A DNA stretch of 64,000 nucleotides from Caulobacter vibrioides OR37 (GCF_000372645.1 NZ_APMP01000007.1:100033-164032); one strand, 5' to 3'; positions 28,821 through 37,392 are shown, counted from the stretch's first letter. Numbers and translations are program-made. Notes: generated by a model not told the origin, from the sequence alone.

Positions 28821-29534
28821 TCAACCCTCGGCCGACACCACGCCATGCTTGATCCACAGCGCCTGGTCCTTGAGGTTCTTGCGAACCCAAGCGGCGTGAA
28901 CCTCCCGCTCGGCATCGGTCGAGCGCGGCGCCAGCGGACGTTGGCGAGCGCCATACGATCCTTGTCGCGCGGCGGAGACGGCCAGGACCTCGACGGCGTG
29001 GGTCAGCTCCAGGGCGCGCTCCTTGCCGCCCTGCAGTTCCAGATAGACCTCAGCCAGCAGATGGGCGTCGATCAGCGCCCCGTGCTTTTCGCGGCTGTCC
29101 AGGCTGATCTTGAACCGCTTACACAGCGCGTCCAGCGAGTTGTACATGCCCGGGAAGCGCTTTTTGGCCATGGCCAGAGTGTCGATCCAGCGCTCCTCGT
29201 GGATCGGCGTCTTGCCGCACTTCTCAAGTTCGAAATTGACGAACTGGCGGTCGAACGCCGCGTTGTGGGCGACCACGACGCTGTCCCCGACAAAGTCGAT
29301 AAACCTATCGGCGATCTCATGGAACTTGGGTTTGCCGGTCAGGAAGGCGCTGGACAGACCGTGGACCTTCTCGGCCTCCGCCGGCATGTCGCGGAGGGGG
29401 TCGCAATATTCATGGAATGAGCGGCCGGTGGGCATGAAGTCCACCACCTCGATGCAACCGATTTCGACCAGGCGGTCGCCCGTCTTGGGATCGAAGCCGG
29501 TGGTTTCGGTGTCGAGGATGATTTCCCGGGCCAT
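28821..29534 (-). CDS. dnaQ: DNA polymerase III epsilon subunit
   Basis: 3'-5' proofreading exonuclease of the replicase. 237 residues with Exo I LDTETTGFDP (7-16; catalytic Asp8 and Glu10), Exo II VVAHNAAFDRQF (about 91-102) and Exo III in HGALIDAHLLAEVY (about 155-168). The C-terminal tail, which binds the polymerase subunit, is longer than the exonuclease core. It lies 31 bases after coaE, in the maf-aroE-coaE-dnaQ order typical of the origin region. Confidence 0.94.
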   Translation of the reverse strand: MAREIILDTETTGFDPKTGDRLVEIGCIEVVDFMPTGRSFHEYCDPLRDMPAEAEKVHGLSSAFLTGKPKFHEIADRFIDFVGDSVVVAHNAAFDRQFVNFELEKCGKTPIHEERWIDTLAMAKKRFPGMYNSLDALCKRFKISLDSREKHGALIDAHLLAEVYLELQGGKERALELTHAVEVLAVSAARQGSYGARQRPLAPRSTDAEREVHAAWVRKNLKDQALWIKHGVVSAEG

Positions 29535-29565
29535 GATCCCTCCATGCGACCGTTCGCGGCCGGCT

Positions 29566-30165
29566 TCAAGCGGAGCGGGAGGTTCTCAACAGAGTCAGAA
29601 GGTCGCGGACCTGATCGCGGGCGTGGTCCACTCCCTGGCTCGTATCAATGACGAAGTCGGCCCGCGCGCGCTTCTCGGCGTCCGGCGTCTGACGCGCCAG
29701 GATCGCCTCGAACTTCTCGGGCGTCATGTCCGGGCGCGCCAGAACGCGCTGACGTTGGACGTCGGCCGGCGCGGAAACCACCACCACCTTGTCGACCTTC
29801 TTCTCGCCGCCAGTCTCGAACAGCAGCGGCACGTCCAGCACGACGATCTCGTGACCCTCGGCCTGGGCCTTCTCGAAAAAGCCGATGCGATGGGCGCCGA
29901 CCAGCGGGTGAACGATCCGTTCCAGCTTGGCCAGGGCCTCGGAATCGCCGACCACCTGGGCGCTGAGCTTGGCCCGGTCGATGGCGCCATTGACGACCAC
30001 GCCCGGAAACGCCGCCTCGACAGGGGCCACTGCCGCGCCTCCGGTCGCGTAAAGCGCGTGCACCGCCGCGTCGGAGTCGTAGACGGGCACGCCCTCGGCC
30101 TGAAACAAGGTCGCGGTGGTCGACTTGCCCATGCCGATCGACCCGGTCAGCCCCAGCACCAGCAT
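29566..30165 (-). CDS. coaE: dephospho-CoA kinase
   Basis: Last step of coenzyme A synthesis, phosphorylating the ribose 3'-OH. 199 residues. P-loop [12 protein letters not shown] (5-16), the conserved [12 protein letters not shown] (about 28-39), and the lid sequence [19 protein letters not shown]. Starts three bases after aroE and runs on to dnaQ. Confidence 0.94.
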   Translation of the reverse strand: MLVLGLTGSIGMGKSTTATLFQAEGVPVYDSDAAVHALYATGGAAVAPVEAAFPGVVVNGAIDRAKLSAQVVGDSEALAKLERIVHPLVGAHRIGFFEKAQAEGHEIVVLDVPLLFETGGEKKVDKVVVVSAPADVQRQRVLARPDMTPEKFEAILARQTPDAEKRARADFVIDTSQGVDHARDQVRDLLTLLRTSRSA

Positions 30166-30168
30166 GGC

Positions 30169-31020
30169 TCAGTCCTCGCCCAACAGTTTCAGCGCGATGG
30201 CCCGCACATCGACGTCGGCGGGCGGCGCGACGCCGTAGATCGCCTCGAAACTTGGTTCGGCCTGGCGCAACAGCATCTCCAGACCATCGACCGCCCGGCG
30301 CCCGGTCGACCGAGCGCGTTGCAGGAATTCGGTGCGCAGCGGCTTATAGACCATGTCCATCACCACCGCCGTCTCCGGAGTCCGGGAAAGGTCGGCCGCC
30401 GGGCCGTCGCCGCCGCCCAGGCCCAGCGAAGTGGCGTTGATCACCAGGCCCGCCTCCGCCAGCAAGTGGGGGAGGGCGGCTTCCGCCGCGGCGAAGACCT
30501 TGGTCCCGAAGGCGTCGACCAAGTCCTGGGCCCTGGCCAGGGTCCGGTTGACCACCGTCACCCGGAGCGCGCCAGCCAGAAGTAGCGCGGCCACGGCGCC
30601 CCGCGCCGCGCCCCCCGCGCCGAGGATCACCACCGGCGCGGCCGCGACGTCGAAGCCTGGCGCCTGGATGGCGATCGCGCTCAAGAGACCCGGCCCGTCG
30701 GTATTGTCGGCATGGACCGAGCCGTCCGGGTTGAAGATCAACAGATTGGCCGCACCGGCCATCCGGGCCAGATCGCTGGCGGTGTCGGCGCGAGCCAGCG
30801 CCCGTTCCTTGAACGGAATGGTCACGTTGAGACCGCGCACCGCCCCGCCTCGCAGGCCGTCTATAAACGTCTCGAACCGGTCGGCCGCCGGCGCGAAAGG
30901 AACATAGGCCGCGTCCAGGCCCGCCGCCTGGATCCAGGCGTTGTGCAGGATCGGGCTCATCGAATGGCGGATCGGCTGGCCGCAGACGCCGCCGACGATC
31001 GCGGCTCCAGAGATCGTCAT
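30169..31020 (-). CDS. aroE: shikimate dehydrogenase
   Basis: NADPH-dependent reduction of 3-dehydroshikimate in aromatic amino-acid synthesis. Start at ATG 31020 ([23 protein letters not shown], 283 residues), overlapping the maf stop as ATGA. Substrate loop [12 protein letters not shown], catalytic lysine in [11 protein letters not shown] (about 64-74), and NADP-binding [10 protein letters not shown] (about 128-137). Part of ppsR-maf-aroE-coaE-dnaQ. Confidence 0.94.
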   Translation of the reverse strand: MTISGAAIVGGVCGQPIRHSMSPILHNAWIQAAGLDAAYVPFAPAADRFETFIDGLRGGAVRGLNVTIPFKERALARADTASDLARMAGAANLLIFNPDGSVHADNTDGPGLLSAIAIQAPGFDVAAAPVVILGAGGAARGAVAALLLAGALRVTVVNRTLARAQDLVDAFGTKVFAAAEAALPHLLAEAGLVINATSLGLGGGDGPAADLSRTPETAVVMDMVYKPLRTEFLQRARSTGRRAVDGLEMLLRQAEPSFEAIYGVAPPADVDVRAIALKLLGED

Positions 31021-31610
31021 GCGGCGAGCGCTCCGTGAAGACGCAGGAAATCGAGCAGGCCGATCAGCGGCAGGCCCAGGATCGTGAAGTAATCGCCATC
31101 GACCTGGCTGAACAGCTGAACGCCCTCGCTTTCCAGCTCGTAGCAGCCGACCGACCACAGCAGGGCCTCGCCGCGACGCTCTATGTAGGCGTCCAGCCAG
31201 GCTTCGCTGAACGGGCGCACCGTCAGCGCGGCGCTCTCGACCACGCGCCAGATCGGCTGGCCGTCGCGGGCGACGACGACGGCCGCGTGCAGCTTGTGGG
31301 TCTGGCCGCGCAGTTCCAGAAGATGCTCGCGCGCCTGGGCCAGCGTCTCGGCCTTGTCGAACAGCTTGCCACGGAGGTCGAGCGTCTGGTCGGCGCCGAT
31401 CACCAGGCCCGGACGCTTGGTCGAGACCTTGACCGCCTTCATCTCGGCCAGGGCGTCGGCGATGTCGCGCGGCGCGACCTGTTCGGCGAGCAAGGCGGCC
31501 TTGGCCGCGTCCTCGTCGACGCCGGGGCTCACCGCCTCGAAGGCGACGCCGGCGTTCTTCAGGATCATCTGTCGCGCGGCGCTCTGCGAGGCGAGGGTGA
31601 CGGGGGTCAT
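31017..31610 (-). CDS. maf: Maf-like nucleoside triphosphate pyrophosphatase
   Basis: House-cleaning pyrophosphatase acting on non-canonical or modified nucleotides. 197 residues with the N-terminal [12 protein letters not shown] (6-17), the catalytic [12 protein letters not shown] (about 69-80) and the C-terminal [12 protein letters not shown]. In other bacteria Maf slows septum formation; that link is only known from relatives. Overlaps ppsR and aroE by four bases each. Confidence 0.92.
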   Translation of the reverse strand: MTPVTLASQSAARQMILKNAGVAFEAVSPGVDEDAAKAALLAEQVAPRDIADALAEMKAVKVSTKRPGLVIGADQTLDLRGKLFDKAETLAQAREHLLELRGQTHKLHAAVVVARDGQPIWRVVESAALTVRPFSEAWLDAYIERRGEALLWSVGCYELESEGVQLFSQVDGDYFTILGLPLIGLLDFLRLHGALAA

Positions 31611-32515
31611 CCCAGGACCTCGACCTTGCCGCGGCCGCCCGACAGCAGATTGATGATCGCCGCCGCCGTTTCCTCGACCGAGCGCCGGGTTATGTCGATG
31701 ACCGGCCAGTTCATCCGCTCGAACAGGCGCCGGGCAGCGATAATCTCCTGCCGCACCGCGTCGGCGTCGACATAGTCGCTCTCGCGGTTCTCCTTCAGCG
31801 ACAGCAGCCGGTTACGGCGGATCTGGATCAGGCGGTCGGGCGAGGTGATCAGGCCGACGATCAGGGTGTTCTTCAGCTCGAACAGGTCCTGCGGCGGTGG
31901 CCGGCCCGGCACCAGCGGCACATTGGCGGCGCGCACGCCGCGATGGGCCAGATAGATGCAGGTCGGGGTCTTCGAAGTCCGCGACACGCCGACCAGGATG
32001 ACGTCCGCCTGGGTCAAGTCCTGGCCGCCTTGGCCATCGTCGTGGGCGATGGCGTAGTCCAAAGCCTCGATACGGTCGAAATAGTCGTTGGTCAGGGCGT
32101 GTTGGGCGCCGACGCGTGTCGAAATCCGCGCGCCCAGATAGCGCGACATGGCGCTGATCACCGGATCCAGGGCCGCGATGCAAGGCATTTCCAGCTTGCG
32201 GCAGCCTTCCTCGAGCGCGGCGCGCAGGCCCGGATCGACGATCGTATGCATCACCACGCCCGGCGCGCCGGCGATCTCCTCCAGCGCCCGATCCAGCTGC
32301 CGCGTGGACCGGACCAGGGCATAGATATGTTCGATCGGCAGAATATCGGTGAACCGCGCGCAGACGGCGCGGGCCATCGCGTTCAGGGTTTCGCCGGTGG
32401 AGTCCGACACCAGATGGATATGGAAATAGGTGGCGAAGCGCGGCGGGAGCCGCTCGCTCTCGCCGCCATGAGCCAGACTCTCCTGTGGATCATCCGTTAA
32501 CGGTTGTTTAACCAC
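31607..32515 (-). CDS. ppsR: phosphoenolpyruvate synthase regulatory protein (DUF299)
   Basis: Bifunctional kinase/pyrophosphorylase that switches PEP synthase or pyruvate phosphate dikinase by ADP-dependent phosphorylation. 302 residues from GTG 32515. Conserved sequence starts at [13 protein letters not shown] (about 31-43), and the P-loop-like [15 protein letters not shown] is near 155-169. The first 30 codons lie outside the conserved domain and overlap a CtrA box and a DnaA G-box. No alternative start codon is visible in them. First leftward gene from the origin. Confidence 0.93.
   Translation of the reverse strand: MVKQPLTDDPQESLAHGGESERLPPRFATYFHIHLVSDSTGETLNAMARAVCARFTDILPIEHIYALVRSTRQLDRALEEIAGAPGVVMHTIVDPGLRAALEEGCRKLEMPCIAALDPVISAMSRYLGARISTRVGAQHALTNDYFDRIEALDYAIAHDDGQGGQDLTQADVILVGVSRTSKTPTCIYLAHRGVRAANVPLVPGRPPPQDLFELKNTLIVGLITSPDRLIQIRRNRLLSLKENRESDYVDADAVRQEIIAARRLFERMNWPVIDITRRSVEETAAAIINLLSGGRGKVEVLG
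32484..32492 (-). promoter_or_regulatory. DnaA G-box
   Basis: TGTGGATCA on the plus strand, which is TGATCCACA on the minus strand: the G-box form reported for DnaA binding at Caulobacter Cori, one base from the TTATCCACA consensus. It lies inside the 5' coding part of ppsR. Confidence 0.75.
32497..32511. promoter_or_regulatory. CtrA box 1
   Basis: TTAA-CGGTTGT-TTAA, a perfect TTAA-N7-TTAA CtrA half-site pair, 4 bases from the G-box and overlapping the ppsR start codons. Confidence 0.82.
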
Positions 32516-32706
32516 TTGTCCTGCCCCTGGGGACGACCGGGGGCCGAATGGTCCGCCGAACGTCGTGACACGGCGCCGCTGTGATCAACGGTCGCATTTC
32601 CCGCCTACCATCCCCAAGCTCGCGCCGCATCCCCCGATAAGGGGATAGGGCTTGTCCAAACCAGAGGACGGAATCGAGCGCGGTCTTTATCGCACCCTTC
32701 GATGCG

Positions 32707-32721
32707 TTAAGCGTTCGTTAA
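32707..32721. promoter_or_regulatory. CtrA box 2
   Basis: TTAA-GCGTTCG-TTAA, a perfect CtrA motif in the centre of the origin. Confidence 0.82.
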
Positions 32722-32742
32722 GAAATTCAACGAGCTGTCTAG

Positions 32743-32751
32743 CTGTCCACA
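32743..32751 (+). promoter_or_regulatory. weak DnaA-like box
   Basis: CTGTCCACA matches TTATCCACA at 7 of 9 positions. It lies between CtrA boxes 2 and 3 and could be one of the low-affinity W-boxes. Confidence 0.45.
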
Positions 32752-32754
32752 CGA

Positions 32755-32769
32755 TTAACAAAGCCTTAA
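32755..32769. promoter_or_regulatory. CtrA box 3
   Basis: TTAA-CAAAGCC-TTAA, a perfect CtrA motif whose right half is shared with the DnaA-like box TTAACCACA at 32766-32774. Confidence 0.82.
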
Positions 32770-32774
32770 CCACA
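32766..32774 (+). promoter_or_regulatory. DnaA-like box overlapping CtrA box 3
   Basis: TTAACCACA is one base from TTATCCACA. It shares TTAA with CtrA box 3, and its CCACA forms half of the 10-bp palindrome CCACATGTGG (32770-32779). CtrA and DnaA could hardly bind together here. Confidence 0.55.
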
Positions 32775-32876
32775 TGTGGGAAGGCCTGGGGGCGGAAGCG
32801 GATGGACTGTGCGAGTCACGCGCCAAAAGGGCGTTTTCCCCGCTTTGCGGTTGCCCTGCCTCGACCTCTTTCAATC

Positions 32877-32891
32877 TTAATTTCTTATTAA
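32877..32891. promoter_or_regulatory. CtrA box 4 within AT-rich palindrome
   Basis: TTAA-TTTCTTA-TTAA is a perfect CtrA motif. It overlaps the perfect 17-base palindrome ATTTCTTATTAAGAAAT (32880-32896). The position about 70-85 bases before hemE suggests control of the hemE promoter as well as origin unwinding. A further TTAA-N5-TTAC (32909-32921) is off-spacing. Confidence 0.8.
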
Positions 32892-32960
32892 GAAATGATA
32901 GGAGGGTCTTAAGGGACTTACGGGCTTGAGCGCTGGCTCTCGCCGGGCTTTAACGCGGAC

Positions 32961-34016
32961 ATGACGTCTTCGGCCCCAAAGTCCCAACAAACGGTTAAAT
33001 TTCTCTCGGCGCTTTCGGGCGAGACACACGCCCATCCGCCGATCTGGTTCATGCGCCAGGCGGGGCGGTATCTGCCGGAGTATCGCGCGGTGCGCGCCAC
33101 GGCGCCGGACTTCATCAGCTTCTGCTTCGATCCGGAAAAGGCGGCCGAGGTCACGCTGCAGCCGATGCGGCGCTTCCCGTTCGACGCGGCCATCGTCTTC
33201 GCCGACATCCTGCTGATCCCGGGCGCTCTGGGCCAGAAGGTCTGGTTCGAGGCCGGGGAGGGCCCAAAGCTGGGCGAGATGCCGTCGGTCGATTCCATGG
33301 CCGAAAAGGCCGGAGAGGCGGGCAAGGCCCTATCGCTCGTCGGGGAGACGCTGACGAAGGTTCGCTCGGCGCTTGATCCGTCTAAGGCCCTGATCGGCTT
33401 CGCCGGCGCGCCCTGGACCGTGGCGACCTACATGATCGAGAAGGGCTCCAGCGATCGCAGCGGCGCGCGGACCTTCGCCTATCAGAATCCGGAAACCACC
33501 GACGCCCTGATCCAGGTGCTGGTCGACTCGACCGTCGATTACCTGGCCATGCAGGTCGATGCGGGCGCGCAAGCTCTGAAGCTGTTCGAGAGCTGGGCCG
33601 AGGGCTTGTCCGAGCCGCTGTTCGATCGGCTGGTCACCCAGCCGCACAAGAAGATCGTCGAGGGCCTGCGCGCCCGGGGCGTCACCGTGCCGATCATCGG
33701 CTTCCCGCGCGGGGCCGGCGCCCTGGTCGAGGGCTATGCCGCCCAGGTCCCGGTTCAGGGCGTGGCGCTCGACACCCAGGCCAGCGCCAAGCTTGGCCAA
33801 GCGATCCAGAAGACCAAGACGATCCAGGGCGCGCTGGACCCGCTGCTGCTGCGGGCCGGTGGCGATGCGCTGCTGAAGCGGGTGGACGAACTGCTCGAAC
33901 AGTGGAACCAGGGTCCCTATATCTTCAACCTGGGGCACGGGATCCTGCCGGACACGCCGATCGCGCACGTCGAGGCGGTGCTGGAGCGGGTGACCGGACA
34001 GAAGGTGGTCAAGTGA
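32961..34016 (+). CDS. hemE: uroporphyrinogen decarboxylase
   Basis: Decarboxylates uroporphyrinogen III to coproporphyrinogen III. 351 residues with the substrate motif WFMRQAGRYLPEYR (about 30-43) and GFAGAPWTVATYM (about 149-161). First rightward gene from Cori; its transcription is expected to cross or abut the CtrA-controlled origin. The stop overlaps the hemH GTG start by four bases, giving an operon hemE-hemH-hemJ. Confidence 0.96.
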   Translation: MTSSAPKSQQTVKFLSALSGETHAHPPIWFMRQAGRYLPEYRAVRATAPDFISFCFDPEKAAEVTLQPMRRFPFDAAIVFADILLIPGALGQKVWFEAGEGPKLGEMPSVDSMAEKAGEAGKALSLVGETLTKVRSALDPSKALIGFAGAPWTVATYMIEKGSSDRSGARTFAYQNPETTDALIQVLVDSTVDYLAMQVDAGAQALKLFESWAEGLSEPLFDRLVTQPHKKIVEGLRARGVTVPIIGFPRGAGALVEGYAAQVPVQGVALDTQASAKLGQAIQKTKTIQGALDPLLLRAGGDALLKRVDELLEQWNQGPYIFNLGHGILPDTPIAHVEAVLERVTGQKVVK

Positions 34017-35056
34017 GCCAGAAGCTCGCCGTCGTCTTGTTCAATCTCGGTGGACCCGATGGTCCGCGCGCCGTCCGGCCGTTCCTGTTCAACCTGTTCC
34101 GCGACCCGGCGATCATCGGCGCCCCGGCGCTGATCCGCTATCCGCTGGCGGCCCTGATCTCCACGACCCGCGAGAAGATGGCCAAGGCCAACTACGCGAT
34201 CATGGGCGGCGGTTCGCCCTTGCTGCCGGAAACCAAGAATCAGGCGGAAGCGCTCGAGCAGGCCCTCGCGGTCGCTCTGCCCGGCGTCGAGGCCAAGTGT
34301 TTCATCGCCATGCGCTACTGGCATCCGCTGACCGACGAGACCGCGCGTCAGGTCGCGGCCTTCGCCCCGGACGAGGTCGTGCTGCTGCCGCTCTATCCGC
34401 AGTTCTCGACCACGACGACTGGCTCGTCGCTCAAGGCGTGGCGCAAGGCCTACAAGGGCTCGGGCGCCGAGACGACCGTCTGCTGCTACCCGACCGAGGC
34501 GGGACTGATCGAGGCCCACGCCCGGATGATCCGCGAGACCTGGGAGAAGGCCGGCTCGCCGAGCAATATCCGCCTGCTGTTCTCGGCCCACGGGCTTCCG
34601 GAAAAGGTCATTCTGGCCGGCGACCCCTACCAGAAGCAGATCGAGGCCACGGCCGCCGCCGTCGCCGCCAAGCTGCCGGCGGGGATCGACTGGACCGTCT
34701 GCTACCAGAGCCGGGTCGGACCGCTGAAATGGATCGGCCCGTCGACCGACGAGGAGATCCGCCGCGCCGGCGCCGAGGGCAAGGGCGTGATGATCACCCC
34801 GATCGCTTTCGTCTCCGAGCACGTCGAGACCCTGGTCGAACTCGACCACGAATACGCCGAGCTGGCGAAAGAGGTCGGCGCCGCGCCCTACGTTCGCGTC
34901 CCGGCCCTGGGCGGCGCGCCGGAGTTTATCGACGGCTTGGCTAGCGCCGTTCGCAGCGCTCTGGCTGAACGCGCCGGTTCGGTCGCCCCGGCCTGCGGCT
35001 GGCGCTGCGGTCCTGAATGGTCGAAGTGCCCGTGCCGAGAGGGAGCCGCGGTGTGA
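34013..35056 (+). CDS. hemH: ferrochelatase with Cys-rich C terminus
   Basis: Inserts Fe2+ into protoporphyrin IX. 347 residues from GTG 34013 (MSQKLAVVLFNLGGPDG), overlapping the hemE stop. The catalytic histidine is in LLFSAHGLPEK (about 191-201). The C terminus ACGWRCGPEWSKCPC contains four cysteines, in line with the [2Fe-2S] cluster known for C. crescentus ferrochelatase. The extended upstream open frame belongs to hemE's shadow. Confidence 0.95.
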   Translation: MSQKLAVVLFNLGGPDGPRAVRPFLFNLFRDPAIIGAPALIRYPLAALISTTREKMAKANYAIMGGGSPLLPETKNQAEALEQALAVALPGVEAKCFIAMRYWHPLTDETARQVAAFAPDEVVLLPLYPQFSTTTTGSSLKAWRKAYKGSGAETTVCCYPTEAGLIEAHARMIRETWEKAGSPSNIRLLFSAHGLPEKVILAGDPYQKQIEATAAAVAAKLPAGIDWTVCYQSRVGPLKWIGPSTDEEIRRAGAEGKGVMITPIAFVSEHVETLVELDHEYAELAKEVGAAPYVRVPALGGAPEFIDGLASAVRSALAERAGSVAPACGWRCGPEWSKCPCREGAAV

Positions 35057-35520
35057 TGGATTTCCTGGTGGCGCACTTCAACCTGGTGCGCGGGCTTCAC
35101 ATCCTGTCGGTCATCGCCTTCATGGCCGGGATGCTCTACCTGCCGCGCCTGTTCGTTTATCACAGCAAGGCCGCGCCGGGCTCGGAGATGGCCGAGACCT
35201 TCACGGTCATGGAACGCCGTCTGCTGCGCGGGATCATCAATCCGGCCTCGATCGCCACGGCCCTGTTCGGCCTGGGCCTGATCCTGGCTGACAGCCAGAT
35301 CCGCGGCTGGAGTTTCCTGGCCGAGCCGTGGATGGCCACCAAGCTGGTCGCGCTGGTCGGGCTCTACGGCTTCCACGGTTTCCTGTCGGCCTCGCGCAAG
35401 AAATTCGAGAAGGGCGAATATCCCCGCTCGGAAAAGTTCTGGCGGATGGTCAACGAGATCCCGTTCGTGCTGGCCATCGTGATCGTCGTCTCGGTGACGA
35501 CCAAGTTCCTGAACCACTAA
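35056..35520 (+). CDS. hemJ: protoporphyrinogen oxidase HemJ
   Basis: Membrane protein oxidising protoporphyrinogen IX, replacing HemG/HemY. 154 residues from ATG 35056, overlapping the hemH stop by one base (TGATG). Four hydrophobic segments are visible. The conserved N-terminal RGLHILSVIAFMAGMLYLPR includes the histidine and arginines linked to heme binding, and the C-terminal RMVNEIP is conserved in the family. The hemE-H-J order puts the last haem steps together. Confidence 0.9.
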   Translation: MDFLVAHFNLVRGLHILSVIAFMAGMLYLPRLFVYHSKAAPGSEMAETFTVMERRLLRGIINPASIATALFGLGLILADSQIRGWSFLAEPWMATKLVALVGLYGFHGFLSASRKKFEKGEYPRSEKFWRMVNEIPFVLAIVIVVSVTTKFLNH

Positions 35521-35689
35521 ACGGCGGCGGGCGCTTGACCCGCCGTCCGCCGCGTGATTTGCATCGGCGATAGGTCCGCTATCGGCGGACCGCCTCCTTC
35601 ACGGACCGGCGCCCGTCCTGGCGCGCCCCGCGAGCCTTCCGCTCCAAGGTCCGTTCCCCGAACGATCCGCGTCATCGTCAATCGACGCG

Positions 35690-35713
35690 CATGTCCCGGC
35701 CTTACCGGGCATG
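35690..35713. other. hairpin in rho leader
   Basis: CATGTCCCGG (35690-35699) and CCGGGCATG (35705-35713) form a 9-bp stem with one bulge around CCTTA, 63 bases before the rho ATG. The rest of the 255-bp hemJ-rho gap shows nothing clear. Autogenous control of rho in its leader is known in E. coli; a role for this stem is only a guess. Confidence 0.4.
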
Positions 35714-35775
35714 ACCCATGAAGTTCTACCGGCCGGACTCCGTCGTGGGGCCCGCGCCCACTCTTGAGTCTTGTC

Positions 35776-37203
35776 ATGACCGAAGAAACCGAAAACGAAA
35801 GCCTGGGCGCCGAAGAGGCGACCATCGAAGAGACCGTCGCGGACACCGCCGACGTCGCCACCGAAGCTTCGGTCGAAGCCGAAGCGGAAGGCGAGGACGA
35901 AGGCTCCAGCATCGCCGACGCCGTCGCGGCCCTGGGCCTGAAGTCCATGTCTCTGCAGGAGCTGAAGGAGAAGTCCCCGGCCGACCTGCTGGCGTTCGCC
36001 GAGACCTTCGAGGTCGAGAACGCCAACTCCATGCGCAAGCAGGACATGATGTTCGCGATCCTGAAGACCCTCGCCGAGGAAGGCGTGGAGATCTCGGGTT
36101 CGGGCACCATGGAAGTGCTGCAGGACGGCTTCGGCTTCCTGCGCTCGCCGGAAGCCAACTATCTTCCGGGTCCGGACGACATCTATGTCTCGCCGTCGCA
36201 GATCCGGAAGTATGGCCTGCGCACCGGCGACAGCGTGGAGGGCGCGATCCGCTCGCCACGCGAAGGCGAGCGCTACTTCGCCCTGACCAGCGTCTCGAAG
36301 ATCAACTTCGAAAGCCCAGAGAACGTGCGCCACAAGGTGCACTTCGACAACTTGACGCCGCTCTATCCCGAAGAGCGCCTGCACATGGAGCTGCCGGACC
36401 CGACGATCAAGGATCGCTCGGGCCGCGTCATCGATATCGTCGCCCCGCTGGGGAAGGGCCAGCGCTGCCTGATCGTCGCCCCGCCGCGCGTGGGTAAGAC
36501 GGTGATGCTGCAGAACATCGCCAAGTCGATCGAGACCAACCATCCCGAGTGCTACCTCATCGTCCTCTTGATCGACGAGCGTCCGGAAGAAGTCACCGAC
36601 ATGCAGCGCACGGTGAAGGGCGAGGTGATCGCCTCGACCTTCGACGAGCCGGCGACCCGTCACGTCCAGGTGGCCGAGATGGTCATCGAGAAGGCCAAGC
36701 GCCTGGTCGAGCACAAGCGCGACGTCGTCATCCTGCTGGACTCGGTCACCCGCCTGGGCCGCGCCTACAACACCACGGTCCCGTCGTCGGGCAAGGTGCT
36801 GACCGGCGGTGTCGACGCCAACGCCCTGCAGCGTCCGAAGCGCTTCTTCGGCGCCGCGCGTAACGTGGAAGAGGGCGGTTCGCTGTCGATCATCGCCACG
36901 GCCCTGATCGACACCGGCAGCCGCATGGACGAAGTCATCTTCGAAGAGTTCAAGGGCACCGGTAACTCGGAAATCGTCCTGGACCGCAAGGTGGCCGACA
37001 AGCGCATCTTCCCGGCCATCGACGTGCTCAAGTCCGGCACCCGCAAGGAAGAGCTCATCACGCCGAAGGACCAGCTGCAGAAGACCTACGTCCTGCGCCG
37101 CATCCTCAACCCGATGGGCGCGTCGGACGCGATCGAGTTCCTGCTCGACAAGCTGCGTCAGTCGAAGACCAACGGCGATTTCTTCCAGTCGATGAACACC
37201 TGA
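35776..37203 (+). CDS. rho: transcription termination factor Rho
   Basis: Hexameric RNA helicase ending transcription at Rho-dependent sites. ATG 35776 gives 475 residues; TTG 35764 in frame is possible. The order is an acidic N-terminal extension (to about 45) unlike E. coli Rho; the Rho_N helical domain ([15 protein letters not shown]); the cold-shock-like RNA-binding domain ([23 protein letters not shown]); then the ATPase with Walker A APPRVGKT (about 235-242). Single gene with its own terminator. Confidence 0.97.
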   Translation: MTEETENESLGAEEATIEETVADTADVATEASVEAEAEGEDEGSSIADAVAALGLKSMSLQELKEKSPADLLAFAETFEVENANSMRKQDMMFAILKTLAEEGVEISGSGTMEVLQDGFGFLRSPEANYLPGPDDIYVSPSQIRKYGLRTGDSVEGAIRSPREGERYFALTSVSKINFESPENVRHKVHFDNLTPLYPEERLHMELPDPTIKDRSGRVIDIVAPLGKGQRCLIVAPPRVGKTVMLQNIAKSIETNHPECYLIVLLIDERPEEVTDMQRTVKGEVIASTFDEPATRHVQVAEMVIEKAKRLVEHKRDVVILLDSVTRLGRAYNTTVPSSGKVLTGGVDANALQRPKRFFGAARNVEEGGSLSIIATALIDTGSRMDEVIFEEFKGTGNSEIVLDRKVADKRIFPAIDVLKSGTRKEELITPKDQLQKTYVLRRILNPMGASDAIEFLLDKLRQSKTNGDFFQSMNT

Positions 37204-37230
37204 GTCTAGCCGGACTCGTTCGGAAAGAGA

Positions 37231-37265
37231 AAGGCCCTGGGTATTACCGGGGCCTTTTTCTTTTG
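37231..37265 (+). terminator. intrinsic terminator after rho
   Basis: AAGGCCCTGG (37231-37240) pairs with CCGGGGCCTT (37247-37256) with one G-U pair around a 6-base loop, and is followed by TTTCTTTT. It lies 28 bases beyond the rho stop. Confidence 0.93.
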
Positions 37266-37392
37266 AAGTTCCTCCCCCGCATCACGGGGGAGGTGGCCCA
37301 GAGGGCCGGAGGGGGTCACCTGAACTTATGCCGCATGAGCCCCCTCAGCCGCTCCGCGGCAGCTCCCCGCGTTGCGGGGGAGCATCTCGCCT
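37266..37392. repeat. G/C-run hairpin intergenic repeat
   Basis: Contains CCTCCCCCG/CGGGGGAGG (37271-37279, 37285-37293), a middle with GGAGGGGG... CCCCCTC, and GCTCCCCGC/GCGGGGGAGC (37362-37370, 37374-37383). This fills the convergent rho-qor gap. Its layout resembles the element at the window's right end (63864-64000). Confidence 0.75.

Larger units (their letters stand above)
32516..32960. other. chromosomal replication origin (Cori), ppsR-hemE intergenic region
   Basis: A 445-bp gap between two divergent genes with no credible gene inside. It contains three perfect CtrA boxes (a fourth is just outside), a cluster of DnaA-like boxes, GANTC methylation sites at 32671 and 32813 (another at 32476), and an AT-rich stretch near 32868-32900 in otherwise GC-rich DNA. 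The flanking genes, a DUF299 gene and hemE, are those that border Cori in C. crescentus. Leftward genes are mostly minus and the first rightward genes plus, so replication and transcription diverge from here. Confidence 0.93.

Noticed and set aside
27252..29420. Plus-strand open frame opposite murJ and dnaQ
   Set aside because: Low-complexity Gln/Arg/Gly/His composition with no family features; murJ and dnaQ are convincing on the minus strand.
32652..32891. 79-codon plus-strand frame inside the origin
   Set aside because: TTG start, no ribosome binding site, no domain; it runs through CtrA boxes and the AT-rich palindrome, so non-coding origin DNA is the better reading.
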